Shown: positions 5,939 through 14,716, counted from the stretch's first letter. The stretch is 64,000 nt of DNA from an uncultured Christensenella sp. (GCA_910579525.1 CAJTUK010000006.1:1-64000), one strand, 5' to 3'. Made by a program: numbers and translations. The notes: generated by a model from the letters alone, not told the origin.

Positions 5939-7867
5939 ATGAGTAAAAAAGAAGTTTCGAGCGGAACGGAAAAAGCCGAAAAGCTTGCCCGCAAATCCCC
6001 CGCCGCAAATTCGCAAAAGAAAACAACGCCCGTGAAGCAGACGCGCAAAACTCCCGCCAAAAAGGATAACGCAGTCAAAAGCGGCGCCGAAGAAAAGCAG
6101 GTTAAACCCGTTAAATCCGTAAAAACGGAAAAGGGTAAAAAGCACGTTAAAAAACAAAGACCCGTAAAGCAGATGAGCGAAAAAAGACGTAAAAGAAAGG
6201 AAGTGCGCGAACAGAAAAAACTTGCAATGGCTAAAATCCGCGCCGAAAAGAAACAAAAACGCCTTGAAAAGAAACTCGAAGCCAAACAGAAAAGGCTTGA
6301 CCGAATCGCCGCTATGAAGCAGGCTAAGGCCGAGCGCAAAGAAAAAAGACGCGAAAGACGCGATATGTTAAAGCACGAAACAAAAGAAGCGCGCATTAAA
6401 CGCATAAAGGAAACCCGCGCGGCAAAGGCGCAGGCGCGCGTTGCAAAACGCGAGGCGGCGCTTGCCGATAAGAGAGCAAAACGCGAACACCGTTTGAAGG
6501 TCCGCGCCGAAAAGCGCGCGCGTGAAAACGAAAAGAGACACGCGCCCGGCTTCGGAGGCTGGCTTGCGGCGGTAATTTCGCTGGGCGTAACTACCCTCGC
6601 TCTCGGCACAATGCTCACTTTCGGCTGGCTCAACATGAACGGTATGCAGGCGGAATCCGCGGCATTCCACACCGAAAGCCTTTACGAACTCAACTCGATA
6701 GTAGACAACCTTGACACCAACCTTTCGAAAGCGCGCGTTTCCAACTCCAAAAACGAACAGGTTCGCCTGCTTTCCGAAATAGCGGTAGAAAGCGAAATGG
6801 CCGAAGTCGTTCTCGAAAGACTGCCCATAGACACGCAGCTCACGCAGAACATGACTTCGTTCGTAAACAAGATGGGCGACAGCGCGCAGTCTATGCTTTA
6901 CTCCGTTGCGAGCGGCAAAAGGCTCACCGACAGTCAGGTTGCAACCATCGAGCACATGTATAAGACCAATAAAGAGCTTAAACAGATTATAAACGACCTC
7001 TGCGCAAACTGCACCGAAAAGGATATGCTCGCCGCAATGAACGGAAAGACGGATTCGCTCGTATACTCTTCTTTCGACACGATTCAGAACAATCCCGTCG
7101 AAACACCCAAAGAAATCCACGACGGCCCCTTTGCCGAAAATATCGAAAAGGTAACGGCTAAAAATCTCGAAGGGCTCACCGAAATAACCGCTTCCCGCGC
7201 GGAAGAGCTCGCAAGAGAATATTTCAAAGACTACAAACTCACCGACGTCAAGTGCACGGGCGAAACGGTTGCCGAGCAACTCGTTTGTTACAACCTGACT
7301 TTGACCACCAACGACGGCGACATGAGCGCGCAACTCTCCAAAAAGGGCGGAAAAGTTATCGAATTCAACAGCTACAAGGCTTGCGCCGATAAGAATTTTT
7401 CCGTAGAGAGATGTATAGACATTGCCGAAGACTTCCTCGACGCGCTCGGTTACGACGACATGAAAGCCGTATGGACCAGCGAAAACGGAACCACTTGCAA
7501 CCTCAATTTCGCATACGAAGAGGACGACGTAATCTTCTACTCCGATATAATAAAGGTTAAAGTTTGCGAAGAGCGCGGTATAGTTACCGGTATGGAAGGT
7601 TTGAGCTATGTTTTAAACCATATCGAACGCGAACCTTCCGCTCCCTCTATCTCCAAAATCGAGGCAAAATCCAAACTCCACGGAGGGCTGGATATCGAAA
7701 CTTCGAGACTGTGCGTAATCCCCGTTGACGGCGAAGAAGTGCTTTGCTACGAATTCTTCGGCAGCTTTGACGGAAACGACTACTACGTTTACGTAGACGC
7801 CAAAACGGGCGAAGAACGCGAAGTGTTCACCGTTATAGGAACCGCTCAAGGCAGAGCGTTGCTTTAA
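5939..7867 (+). CDS. ypeB: Germination protein YpeB with a long basic N-terminal extension
   Basis: A 642-residue protein. Residues 1-200 are extremely Lys/Arg/Glu/Ala-rich with repeated RAEKKQKR and RDMLKHETKEARIKR-like runs, probably coiled coil and cytoplasmic. One membrane helix follows (about 203-228, GWLAAVISLGVTTLALGTML), then a YpeB extracytoplasmic domain (TESLYELNSIVDNLDTNLSK onward) and C-terminal PepSY-like repeats. YpeB is normally about 450 residues and lacks this extension. It is required for SleB localisation and activity in the spore. The operon with sleB (13-nt gap, AGGAGG ribosome site) confirms the assignment. The function of the basic extension is unknown; DNA binding or retention in the spore core is a guess. 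Confidence 0.85.
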   Translation: MSKKEVSSGTEKAEKLARKSPAANSQKKTTPVKQTRKTPAKKDNAVKSGAEEKQVKPVKSVKTEKGKKHVKKQRPVKQMSEKRRKRKEVREQKKLAMAKIRAEKKQKRLEKKLEAKQKRLDRIAAMKQAKAERKEKRRERRDMLKHETKEARIKRIKETRAAKAQARVAKREAALADKRAKREHRLKVRAEKRARENEKRHAPGFGGWLAAVISLGVTTLALGTMLTFGWLNMNGMQAESAAFHTESLYELNSIVDNLDTNLSKARVSNSKNEQVRLLSEIAVESEMAEVVLERLPIDTQLTQNMTSFVNKMGDSAQSMLYSVASGKRLTDSQVATIEHMYKTNKELKQIINDLCANCTEKDMLAAMNGKTDSLVYSSFDTIQNNPVETPKEIHDGPFAENIEKVTAKNLEGLTEITASRAEELAREYFKDYKLTDVKCTGETVAEQLVCYNLTLTTNDGDMSAQLSKKGGKVIEFNSYKACADKNFSVERCIDIAEDFLDALGYDDMKAVWTSENGTTCNLNFAYEEDDVIFYSDIIKVKVCEERGIVTGMEGLSYVLNHIEREPSAPSISKIEAKSKLHGGLDIETSRLCVIPVDGEEVLCYEFFGSFDGNDYYVYVDAKTGEEREVFTVIGTAQGRALL

Positions 7868-7900
7868 TCAAAAATAATTCTACGCATAAATGCAAAAATC

Positions 7901-7930
7901 AGGCGCGGCATTAAGCAGCGCCTTTTTAAT
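7901..7930 (+). terminator. Terminator after ypeB
   Basis: AGGCGC pairs with GCGCCT and is followed by TTTTT. Confidence 0.65.
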
Positions 7931-7982
7931 TTTATCGGAGTGGACTCGTTATACTGCTTACAGCCGTATATCATTACATCGT

Positions 7983-8011
7983 TTGTTTTTTTACTTCCGA
8001 TATGATATAAT
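7983..8011 (+). promoter_or_regulatory. Sigma-A promoter for the GNAT gene
   Basis: TTGTTT at 7983-7988, 17-nt spacer, TATAAT at 8006-8011. Confidence 0.65.
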
Positions 8012-8051
8012 AACTGCACAATAAGCGGTAATTTATTTTAAGGGTGATTTT

Positions 8052-8642
8052 ATGAATATTTACAAGACGTTTCCAACACTTGAAAACGACAAATATATTT
8101 TGCGCCCCGTGCTCGACGCGGATTTGGACAATTTGCTGAAAGTTTACAGCGACGTTAAAGCGGTACCGTTGTTTAATAGCGATAACTGTCACGGCGACGA
8201 TTTTTATTACACCACGAAAGCGCGCATGAAACAAGCGTTGGACTTCTGGAAGCAGGCTTACGACAACGGCTGGTTTGTAAGGTTTGGCATAGTTGACAAA
8301 AAATCCGGCGAAGCGATAGGCACAATTGAAGAATTTCACCGCGAAGAAAAAGACTACTTTACGAACTGCGGATTACTTCGGCTCGACTTACGTAGCGACT
8401 ACGAAAAGGCGACGGAGATATACAGCATATTGTCATTAATCTCCGTGCCGTCGTTTGATTTGTTCGGCTGTGATATCGTCGCAACAAAAGCCATTCCGTC
8501 GGCAGTCGAACGCATAAAAGCTTTGACGGATACCGGCTTTACGCTCTCGCACGAGCCGCTTATCGGTCATGACGGAACAAAGTATTACGACTATTATGTG
8601 TTAAAAAAGGATAATTACACAACCGCGTCGGTCATAGTGTAG
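8052..8642 (+). CDS. GNAT-family N-acetyltransferase
   Basis: A 196-residue protein of the RimJ/RimL-like GNAT fold: YILRPVLDADLDNLLKVYSD at the N-terminus, FGIVDKKSGEAIGTIEEF (beta strands 2-4) and a C-terminal segment ALTDTGFTLSHEP. The usual Q/RxxGxG/A acetyl-CoA loop is not clear, so the family assignment rests on overall pattern and catalytic competence is uncertain. Substrate unknown. It has its own sigma-A promoter and an AGGGTG ribosome site. Its 3' end overlaps the convergent cupin gene by 28 nt. Confidence 0.7.
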   Translation: MNIYKTFPTLENDKYILRPVLDADLDNLLKVYSDVKAVPLFNSDNCHGDDFYYTTKARMKQALDFWKQAYDNGWFVRFGIVDKKSGEAIGTIEEFHREEKDYFTNCGLLRLDLRSDYEKATEIYSILSLISVPSFDLFGCDIVATKAIPSAVERIKALTDTGFTLSHEPLIGHDGTKYYDYYVLKKDNYTTASVIV

Positions 8643-8965
8643 CCTTGCAAAGAATTTTCTTTTACCTGAATACAAATATATTTCAACGCGGAATTATCCG
8701 AAGCGAAAAACTGCCTTTTAGCCGACGGGGAAACGCGTATCCAGTCGCCCGCTTTTAAATCAACCGTTTCACCGTCTATAACGGCTTTTCCCGCTCCTTC
8801 TAAAATAGCATAAATTTCTTCGTTCTGCTTGTGACAATGAACAAACGGAACGCTTCCTCCTTTGGGCAACGCGTTAACGCTGACTTCCGCACCCGTAAGA
8901 TTGAGCTTGTCGTGCAGTTCGCAACGCGCCTCCTCTCCTACGCTGATTTTATTGAATTTGTCCAT
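8615..8965 (-). CDS. Cupin-domain protein
   Basis: A 116-residue single-domain cupin. Motif 1 is VPFVHCHKQNEEIYAILEGAG (two His and Glu as metal ligands) and motif 2 follows GDWIRVSPSAKRQF. The second-motif His is replaced, as in many cupins of unknown activity. The start is ATG 8963-8965 (MDKFNKISVGEE), 8 nt after AGGAGG; the longer reading from 9013 is less likely. It diverges from an HxlR regulator 175 nt away, a common pairing in which the regulator controls a small redox or stress enzyme. Ends overlap with the GNAT gene. Confidence 0.8.
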   Translation of the reverse strand: MDKFNKISVGEEARCELHDKLNLTGAEVSVNALPKGGSVPFVHCHKQNEEIYAILEGAGKAVIDGETVDLKAGDWIRVSPSAKRQFFASDNSALKYICIQVKENSLQGYTMTDAVV

Positions 8966-9082
8966 AAAAACCTCCTGTTTTTGTTTACGCCCCAACTTTA
9001 ACAAATTCGGCAAAACAATACAAGAGAGTTACTTTTTTATTACCCGATAATAAAAAGGTTACCAGGTTTCTTTTTTGAACCG

Positions 9083-9111
9083 TTGATTTTTCGCCCTCTC
9101 CGTGCTATAAT
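9083..9111 (+). promoter_or_regulatory. Promoter of the HxlR regulator
   Basis: TTGATT at 9083-9088, 17-nt spacer, TATAAT at 9106-9111. It lies in the region shared with the divergent cupin gene. Confidence 0.7.
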
Positions 9112-9140
9112 GACCGCAAACACCAAAAAGGAGCCCGCCC

Positions 9141-9467
9141 ATGCTGACAAAAGAAGAACTGCCGGAGTGTCCCGTCGCCACCACCGTACAACTTATAGGC
9201 AACAAGTGGAAACTGCTTATTATCCGAAATCTGCTTTACAAAGGCGACCAGCGGTTCACCGACTTTATCAAGACTATTCCCGCTATCAGTAAAAAGGTTT
9301 TAACCGACGATTTGCGGGCGCTCGAACGCGACGGGATTATAGAAAGGGAAGTTTTTGCGGAAATCCCCCCGCGCGTAGTTTATTCCTTGTCTCCGTTAGG
9401 CAAGACGTTAAAACCCGTCCTCGACGCTATGTATGAATGGGGCGCGGACTATAAAAACAATCTGTAA
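9141..9467 (+). CDS. HxlR-family transcriptional regulator
   Basis: A 108-residue winged-helix protein with the family pattern CPVATTVQLIGNKWKLLIIR, RFTDFIKTIPAISKKVLTDD and REVFAEIPPRVVYSLSPLG. HxlR proteins sense aldehydes, quinones or disulfide stress through an N-terminal Cys; Cys10 is present here. The divergent cupin gene is the likely target (inference). A good GGAG ribosome site precedes ATG 9141. Followed by a strong bidirectional terminator shared with parB. Confidence 0.9.
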   Translation: MLTKEELPECPVATTVQLIGNKWKLLIIRNLLYKGDQRFTDFIKTIPAISKKVLTDDLRALERDGIIEREVFAEIPPRVVYSLSPLGKTLKPVLDAMYEWGADYKNNL

Positions 9468-9471
9468 AATT

Positions 9472-9506
9472 AAAAAGCGGTTTGCATATTTGCAAACCGC
9501 TTTTTG
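9472..9506 (+). terminator. Bidirectional terminator between hxlR and parB
   Basis: A perfect 15-bp inverted repeat (9472-9486 with 9491-9505), A-run at one end and T-run at the other. Confidence 0.85.
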
Positions 9507-9515
9507 TTTCAACGT

Positions 9516-10427
9516 TTATTGCTTATCTATGATATCGAGAATTTCCGCTATGCGATCCAGATCGTCGCGGGAATAATAATCTATATAAATTCTTCCCTTT
9601 TTGTCCGTACCTATAAGGCTTACCTTCGTCCGGAACGCGAACCTCATTCTCTCTACCAGTTGTTTGAGCTCTATCGAAGCGAGCGCCCTCTTTTTCTTTT
9701 TGCGCTCTTCAAGCACTTCCGGGGGCGTATTGTAGGCGCGCACCTTCTTTTCAAGCTCGCGCACCGATACCTGACTCTTAATCGCTTCCCTTGCAAACGT
9801 CTGCTGATCCTCCGCGGGCAACGGAACAATGGTCCTTGCGTGACCTGCCGAAAGCTTCCCTTCCGCCACGAGTTCTATAACTTCGGGGCAGAGATTCAAA
9901 AGCCGCAACGTGTTGGCTATTGCGGGGCGTGATTTGCCTATTCTTTCCGCAAGTTCGTCCTGCGTGAGCTTATAATCCACCATCAGCTGCTTCATTGCCG
10001 TCGCCGCTTCTATGGGATTCAGGTCCTCTCTTTGAAGATTTTCTATAAGCGAAATTTCTTTGATTTCACGGGCGGAATAGTTGCGGATTACTACGGGTAT
10101 AGAATTGAGCCCCGCCAGTTTCGTCGCGCGGAAACGGCGTTCGCCCGCTATAATCATATAAGTGCCGTCTTTGTTGTCGTTTACGACTATCGGCATAATT
10201 ACGCCGTGTTTTCTTATCGAGTCGGAAAGCTCTTTTAAAGCCTGCTCGTCAAAGTTTTTACGCGGCTGGTTGGGGTTTGCCGAAATTTTATTGAGCGGCA
10301 TATCCTCGGCATTCTTTCTCTCCTCTTCGGTATAGTCGAACGCGCTCCTCTTCTCGTACACTCTTTCGTAAGCGGCTTCCGTGTCTTCGAAAAGCTCGCT
10401 CAAGCCCTTTCCTAATCCCTTTGCCAT
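9516..10427 (-). CDS. parB: Chromosome-partitioning protein ParB (Spo0J)
   Basis: A 303-residue ParB CTPase. The N-terminal ParA-contact segment MAKGLGKGLSELF is typical. The CTP-binding domain carries GERRFRATKLAG (box II) and ENLQREDLNPIEAA (box III). A helix-turn-helix (LTQDELAERIGKSRPAIANTL, about 150-172) recognises parS, and a dimerising C-terminus follows. It loads onto parS and spreads as a sliding clamp, recruiting SMC and stimulating ParA. The stop of parA lies 16 nt upstream, so parA-parB form an operon. parS-like sites occur at 11230, 13587 and 13630. Confidence 0.96.
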   Translation of the reverse strand: MAKGLGKGLSELFEDTEAAYERVYEKRSAFDYTEEERKNAEDMPLNKISANPNQPRKNFDEQALKELSDSIRKHGVIMPIVVNDNKDGTYMIIAGERRFRATKLAGLNSIPVVIRNYSAREIKEISLIENLQREDLNPIEAATAMKQLMVDYKLTQDELAERIGKSRPAIANTLRLLNLCPEVIELVAEGKLSAGHARTIVPLPAEDQQTFAREAIKSQVSVRELEKKVRAYNTPPEVLEERKKKKRALASIELKQLVERMRFAFRTKVSLIGTDKKGRIYIDYYSRDDLDRIAEILDIIDKQ

Positions 10428-10443
10428 ATGTTAACCTCTCGCT

Positions 10444-11208
10444 TTATACTTGTTTGGATAAAAACTCTTCCGTGAGTGCCTTATACGCCCTTGCCCCCAC
10501 GCACTTCGGGTCGTGCAGAATTATGGGCACGCCGTGGCTGGGAGCTTCGGCAAGGCGTACGTTGCGCGGAATAATAATTTCATAAAGCTTATTTTTAAAA
10601 AACTTTTTAATCTCCGCCGTTATCTGCTTTGCAATCAAAGCCCGCCCGTCGTACATAGTAATAACCACCCCTTCAACCTGCAAACGCGGATTGAGATGTT
10701 GTCTGACCATAGCTATGGTATTCATGAGCTGGCTCACGCCCTCGAGAGCGTAATACTCGCTTTGCAACGGAATAACTATACTGTCCGAGGCCGCCCACGC
10801 GTTTATGGTCAAAAGTCCCAAAGACGGAGGGCAATCGATGAATATGTAATCGTATTGATCGCGAATTTTATCCAGAGCCGTTTTTAAAATCTTTTCTCTG
10901 TTCCGCTTGTAAACGAGGTCGACTTCCGCCCCCGTCAAATCAACGTTGGCGGGGAGAATGTCCAGAAGTTTAACCTGCGTGGGCAGAATATTGTTTTCGG
11001 CGGCGTCCTCTTCGATAAGCACGTTATAAACCGATTTTTTAAGGGCGCTTTTAGAAAAACCCAAACCGGTAGTAGCGTTTCCCTGCGAGTCTATATCGAC
11101 GAGAAGCACCTTTTTACCGAAGTCGGCGCAATATGCCGCCATATTTATCGCGGTGGTAGTCTTGCCCACGCCGCCTTTTTTATTGGTAAACGAAATTATT
11201 TTGCCCAT
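10444..11208 (-). CDS. parA: Chromosome-partitioning ATPase ParA (Soj)
   Basis: A 254-residue deviant-Walker ATPase: KGGVGKTTTAINMAAYCA at the N-terminus (signature Lys plus P-loop Lys), DIDSQGNATTGLG (switch I) and FIDCPPSLGLLTINA (Walker B). It has the short N-terminus of chromosomal Soj proteins. In B. subtilis Soj also regulates DnaA, which is relevant because dnaA is missing from this origin region. First gene of the parAB pair, 38 nt downstream of the ftsH stop, with a parS-like site in the gap. Confidence 0.96.
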   Translation of the reverse strand: MGKIISFTNKKGGVGKTTTAINMAAYCADFGKKVLLVDIDSQGNATTGLGFSKSALKKSVYNVLIEEDAAENNILPTQVKLLDILPANVDLTGAEVDLVYKRNREKILKTALDKIRDQYDYIFIDCPPSLGLLTINAWAASDSIVIPLQSEYYALEGVSQLMNTIAMVRQHLNPRLQVEGVVITMYDGRALIAKQITAEIKKFFKNKLYEIIIPRNVRLAEAPSHGVPIILHDPKCVGARAYKALTEEFLSKQV

Positions 11209-11229
11209 AACACTAACTTTTTTTCCTCA

Positions 11230-11245
11230 CGTTTCACGGGAAACA
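11230..11245. promoter_or_regulatory. parS-like ParB site (14/16)
   Basis: On the minus strand TGTTTCCCGTGAAACG, differing from consensus TGTTTCACGTGAAACA at two positions. It lies between parA and ftsH, touching the ftsH stop codon. Confidence 0.65.
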
Positions 11246-13378
11246 TTATTTCTCTTCGGTGTTTTCTTTGATTTCTTTGTTTTCGTCGGGTTTGTCGCCG
11301 GTATCGGAATCTGCCCCGCCGGAAATCACTTCTTCTGAATTTTCTTCGTTTTCGAATTTCTTAAAAGGATTCTCCGCGTGCTTTTTATCCTGTTCGTCCA
11401 TAAACTTCAAAACTTCAACGTGGCTCTTTCCTTCCATAAGCATATCCACTTCGTCGGAATAGATCGTTTCGCGTTCGATAAGGATACGGGCCATATTGTC
11501 GAGCACGGAGCGGTGTTCCGTAAGGAGCTTAACCGCACGCGCGTGCGCGGCTTCTATAATAGCGTGCATTTCGTCGTCTATGAGTTTTGCGGTATCGTCG
11601 CTGTACGCGTTGTGGGTTTCCATATCCTTACCCAAAAATACCGTCTGCGAATTGGACCCGTAAGTCATAAGTCCCAGCTTTTCGCTCATACCCCACTCGG
11701 TAACCATGCGTTTAGCCATTTCCGTAACGCGTTCAAGGTCGTTAGACGCCCCCGTAGTTATGTCTTTTATAACCAACTCTTCGGCAACGCGTCCGCCCAA
11801 AGCCATACAGATAAAATCTATAATCTTGTTTTTAGTCATATGCGCGTCGTCGTTGTCGGGTCTCGTCATTGTATAGCCCGCCGCATTGCCGCGGGGAATA
11901 ATGGAAACTTCCTGAACGGGATCGCACTCGGGGCAGAGTTTTGCAAGAATCGCGTGACCCGCCTCGTGATAAGCGGTAATTCTCTTGTCGCTCTCGGTAA
12001 CAACCCTGCTCTTCTTCTGGGGTCCCATCAAAACTTTGTTTACGCCCTCATAAAGCTCGGTATTGCCTATAAACTTTTTATTAGCCCTTGCCGCAAGTAT
12101 GGCGGCCTCGTTTAAAAGGTTTGCAAGGTCCGCACCGGAGAAGCCCGCCGTAATTCTCGCAACGGTCTTAAAATTGACGTCGGGAGAAATAGGTTTATTG
12201 CGTGCGTGTACTTTTAATATCTGTTCCCTGCCCTTGACGTCGGGAAGATTTACAAAAATCTGTCTGTCAAAACGACCGGGACGCATAAGCGCGGGGTCGA
12301 GAATGTCGGCGCGGTTAGTTGCCGCCATTACTATTACTCCCTCGTTAGACTCGAAGCCGTCCATCTGAACGAGAATCTGGTTTAACGTCTGCTCTCTTTC
12401 GTCGTTGCCGCCGCCGAGACCTGCTCCGCGGTGACGACCTACGGCGTCTATTTCATCTATAAATATTATGCAGGGCTGGTTTTTCTTCGCCATATCAAAT
12501 AAGTCGCGTACGCGCGAAGCACCCACGCCAACGTACATTTCTACGAAGTCGGAACCGGAAACGGAGAAGAACGGAACGCCCGCTTCGCCGGCTACAGCTT
12601 TTGCAAACAGCGTTTTACCCGTTCCGGGAGGCCCTACAAGCAATACGCCCTTTGGAATACGCGCCCCCAAATCGGAAAACTTTTTCGGCTGGCGCAAAAA
12701 CTCTACCACTTCGGCAAGTTCCACCTTTTCTTCTTCGGCGCCCGCCACGTCGGTAAAGCGCACCTTTATATTGGTCGTTACACGGGCTTTTGTCTTTGCG
12801 AACGACATCATTTTGCCGCCGCCACCCATTGACGAACGTATTATAAGGAAGAACACTACGCACACAGCTACAAGCGAAAGAACCGTAAACAGCGTAGAAA
12901 CCCAGTTTCCTGCGTTAGGATTGGACTGAAAAAGCTCTATACCGTAAGATTCCCAAGCCGTGACTGTTTCCGAATCAAGACTGTCTGCGCCGTATAACGA
13001 CGGACCGTAAGAAATATAGCGCCTTATTGCTTTACCCGTTTCAAGGTCACCTTCCCAAACATAGCCGCTGAACTGATAGGCGTCGGTATTAATCTGGCAA
13101 AAAACCACTACGCGCACGTCTTTACCGTTTACTTCGTTGACTACGTATCCGTTGGCGTCGAGTTTATAACCCTTTGCTTCGATATCTGCCGCGGTCACGC
13201 CCTCTTTGAGTTTGCCGTCTTTGCGAATTAGTTCCGCATTGTTGGCGTATTCCTTAAACTTGCTTATGCTGATATCTCTTGCGCCACCGTTTAAGCTGGT
13301 GGTAATTAAAATAATCGCCACCGCCGCAACAAGCACAAGGATAACAGACCAGAGTATAATTTTACCTTTTTTACTCAA
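11246..13378 (-). CDS. ftsH: ATP-dependent zinc metalloprotease FtsH
   Basis: A 710-residue membrane AAA+ protease. Membrane helix 1 (about 7-27), an extracytoplasmic domain, helix 2 (about 158-182), then the AAA module with GPPGTGKTLFAKAVAGEAG (Walker A), IIFIDEIDAVGRHR (Walker B), RPGRFDRQI (arginine finger), and the M41 protease with HEAGHAI. It degrades misfolded membrane proteins and, in Bacillus, is needed for sporulation. It is longer than the usual 610-650 because of an acidic C-terminal tail (about 660-710, rich in EEN/DKPDENKE). Its location next to parA is not the usual one beside hprT/tilS. Confidence 0.96.
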   Translation of the reverse strand: MSKKGKIILWSVILVLVAAVAIILITTSLNGGARDISISKFKEYANNAELIRKDGKLKEGVTAADIEAKGYKLDANGYVVNEVNGKDVRVVVFCQINTDAYQFSGYVWEGDLETGKAIRRYISYGPSLYGADSLDSETVTAWESYGIELFQSNPNAGNWVSTLFTVLSLVAVCVVFFLIIRSSMGGGGKMMSFAKTKARVTTNIKVRFTDVAGAEEEKVELAEVVEFLRQPKKFSDLGARIPKGVLLVGPPGTGKTLFAKAVAGEAGVPFFSVSGSDFVEMYVGVGASRVRDLFDMAKKNQPCIIFIDEIDAVGRHRGAGLGGGNDEREQTLNQILVQMDGFESNEGVIVMAATNRADILDPALMRPGRFDRQIFVNLPDVKGREQILKVHARNKPISPDVNFKTVARITAGFSGADLANLLNEAAILAARANKKFIGNTELYEGVNKVLMGPQKKSRVVTESDKRITAYHEAGHAILAKLCPECDPVQEVSIIPRGNAAGYTMTRPDNDDAHMTKNKIIDFICMALGGRVAEELVIKDITTGASNDLERVTEMAKRMVTEWGMSEKLGLMTYGSNSQTVFLGKDMETHNAYSDDTAKLIDDEMHAIIEAAHARAVKLLTEHRSVLDNMARILIERETIYSDEVDMLMEGKSHVEVLKFMDEQDKKHAENPFKKFENEENSEEVISGGADSDTGDKPDENKEIKENTEEK

Positions 13379-13586
13379 GATGCAACTCCTTAAAAAGTCT
13401 TTTTATTGAATTTAAAATTATTTTAACATAAATGGAAATATATTACAAGTATTTATTAATAAAAATTGTTATATATCACTCAATTTTTAACTTATTTTCA
13501 CCGACTATTTGCGAGTCGGATTTCTCAAAAACTGTAAAAAATAGCTAAAAATTAGTATGCGCTATATACATTTTTATATCAAAAAA

Positions 13587-13602
13587 TGTTTCATGTGAAA
13601 CT
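13587..13602. promoter_or_regulatory. parS-like ParB site (14/16)
   Basis: TGTTTCATGTGAAACT, two differences from the consensus TGTTTCACGTGAAACA, just left of the DnaA-box cluster. Confidence 0.7.
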
Positions 13603-13629
13603 TTCAACCAAATTTTTTTACCGTTTCAG

Positions 13630-13645
13630 TGTTTCACGTGGAACA
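13630..13645. promoter_or_regulatory. parS-like ParB site (15/16)
   Basis: TGTTTCACGTGGAACA, one difference from consensus; 43 nt (start to start) from the neighbouring site. Confidence 0.8.
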
Positions 13646-13966
13646 TATAACGCTTAAATTTTGCCAATTGTGGATAATTTTTACTGTTTGGGGATAAAAT
13701 TTGCTTAAAATAGCTTAAAATTACTAAAACGTGTGGATAAAAATTTGAAATTTAAGTCAAATTTTTACGTATTATCTCCCACATCCATTATTTTGTGTCT
13801 TTTTTGTGGATAAAATGCGCCGCATGTTCAATTTTGCGCCGAATTCAATTGTTAATAAGTTGTTAATATGTGGATAAAAAGTTCAAACCCGTTCGGTAAC
13901 TTATTTTTTAAAATAATATTATAATTAATCCTATAAGGGTCAATAATCGTGCAGAGGTTTTAATTT

Positions 13967-14542
13967 ATGGACTACTCTTTCAATTTATATAACGCTATGG
14001 CGCAGGAAGGAATTTGCCTTTCGCTCAAAAAATTGCTGCCTACTTTCCGTATGCCCGTAATTTTATGTATCGGGAGCGATCTTTCCGTTGGAGACAGCCT
14101 CGGCCCCGTGACCGGAACGAAAATAAAAGAAAAACTGCGCGGACTTGACTGTTACGTCTACGGAACTCTTTCCAAACCCATTACCGCACACGAAGTAAAA
14201 TATATGAACGAATTTTTGAGGTCGACTCATCCCGAAAGTCCTATTATAGCCGTAGACGCCGCCGTCGGCCTTGCCGGCGATATCGGTCTTATAAAGCTCG
14301 CCAAAAGGGCAATAAAACCTGGGAGCGGAGCAAACAAAAAACTTTCCAAAGTGGGCGACGTTTCGGTCATGGGAATCGTGGCGGAACATTCCGTTTTCAA
14401 CTATTCGCTTTTTTCATCCACCCGTCTGAATATTATATACAAAATGTCGGAAATTATTTCGGAGGGAATAGTCACGTTTATTCTCGAAAACCTTAAAAAC
14501 TGCGGCGTTGAGGAAAGTTACGAAGCTTTGATTTCGCGGTAA
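13967..14542 (+). CDS. yyaC: YyaC-type spore protein (DUF1256, Gpr-like fold)
   Basis: A 191-residue protein with the DUF1256 core: ILCIGSDLSVGDSLGPVTG, VYGTLSKPITAHEVKY and AVDAAVGLAGDIGLIKL, ending in VGDVSVMGIVAEHSV. YyaC is a sporulation protein distantly related to the germination protease Gpr. In B. subtilis yyaC also lies beside soj-spo0J near the origin, which supports orthology. Activity has not been shown for the family as far as can be said here. It sits between two DnaA-box clusters on the plus strand. ATG 13967 follows an AGAGG ribosome site. Confidence 0.88.
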   Translation: MDYSFNLYNAMAQEGICLSLKKLLPTFRMPVILCIGSDLSVGDSLGPVTGTKIKEKLRGLDCYVYGTLSKPITAHEVKYMNEFLRSTHPESPIIAVDAAVGLAGDIGLIKLAKRAIKPGSGANKKLSKVGDVSVMGIVAEHSVFNYSLFSSTRLNIIYKMSEIISEGIVTFILENLKNCGVEESYEALISR

Positions 14543-14574
14543 CAAAATTAAATTAAAATCCGTATTATAAAGTA

Positions 14575-14712
14575 ATGGGTATTTATTTGCACGAACCGAG
14601 AAGCGACCCCGAAATTATTCATAGCCCGTGCTGTTGCAACGAGAGCCGCCCTAACGGTTTATTATTCTTTCTTATTGCTTTTTACCTTATGAAAAATATA
14701 AGATCCGAGTGA
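14575..14712 (+). CDS. Putative 45-residue microprotein with a Cys triplet and hydrophobic tail
   Basis: An ORF from ATG 14575 to TGA 14710-14712 reading MGIYLHEPRSDPEIIHS, then PCCCNESRP, then the hydrophobic GLLFFLIAFYLMKNI. It lies 32 nt after yyaC and ends 4 nt before a strong terminator hairpin. No good Shine-Dalgarno is seen, so it might be non-coding 3' UTR. A conserved-looking soluble head plus one membrane segment would fit a small membrane protein. No family recognised. Confidence 0.4.
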   Translation: MGIYLHEPRSDPEIIHSPCCCNESRPNGLLFFLIAFYLMKNIRSE

Positions 14713-14716
14713 ACGA

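Larger units (their letters stand above)
13379..13966. other. oriC: Probable replication origin region, left cluster of DnaA boxes
   Basis: A 588-nt AT-rich gap with no gene. It holds four perfect DnaA boxes, all in the same orientation (TGTGGATAA at 13669-13677, 13732-13740, 13805-13813 and 13869-13877), and a near match TGGGGATAA at 13689-13697. Two parS-like sites are at 13587 and 13630. Clustered DnaA boxes, adjacent parAB/parS, rpmH and dnaN, and the switch of gene strand around this point all suggest oriC. The unwinding element and DnaA-trio cannot be fixed by eye. Confidence 0.75.

Noticed and set aside
5665..6672. 335-residue minus-strand ORF, and others opposite ypeB
   Set aside because: Shadow of sleB-ypeB in the opposite frame; Phe/Ser/Ala/Cys-rich composition, no ribosome site, crosses two well-supported genes.
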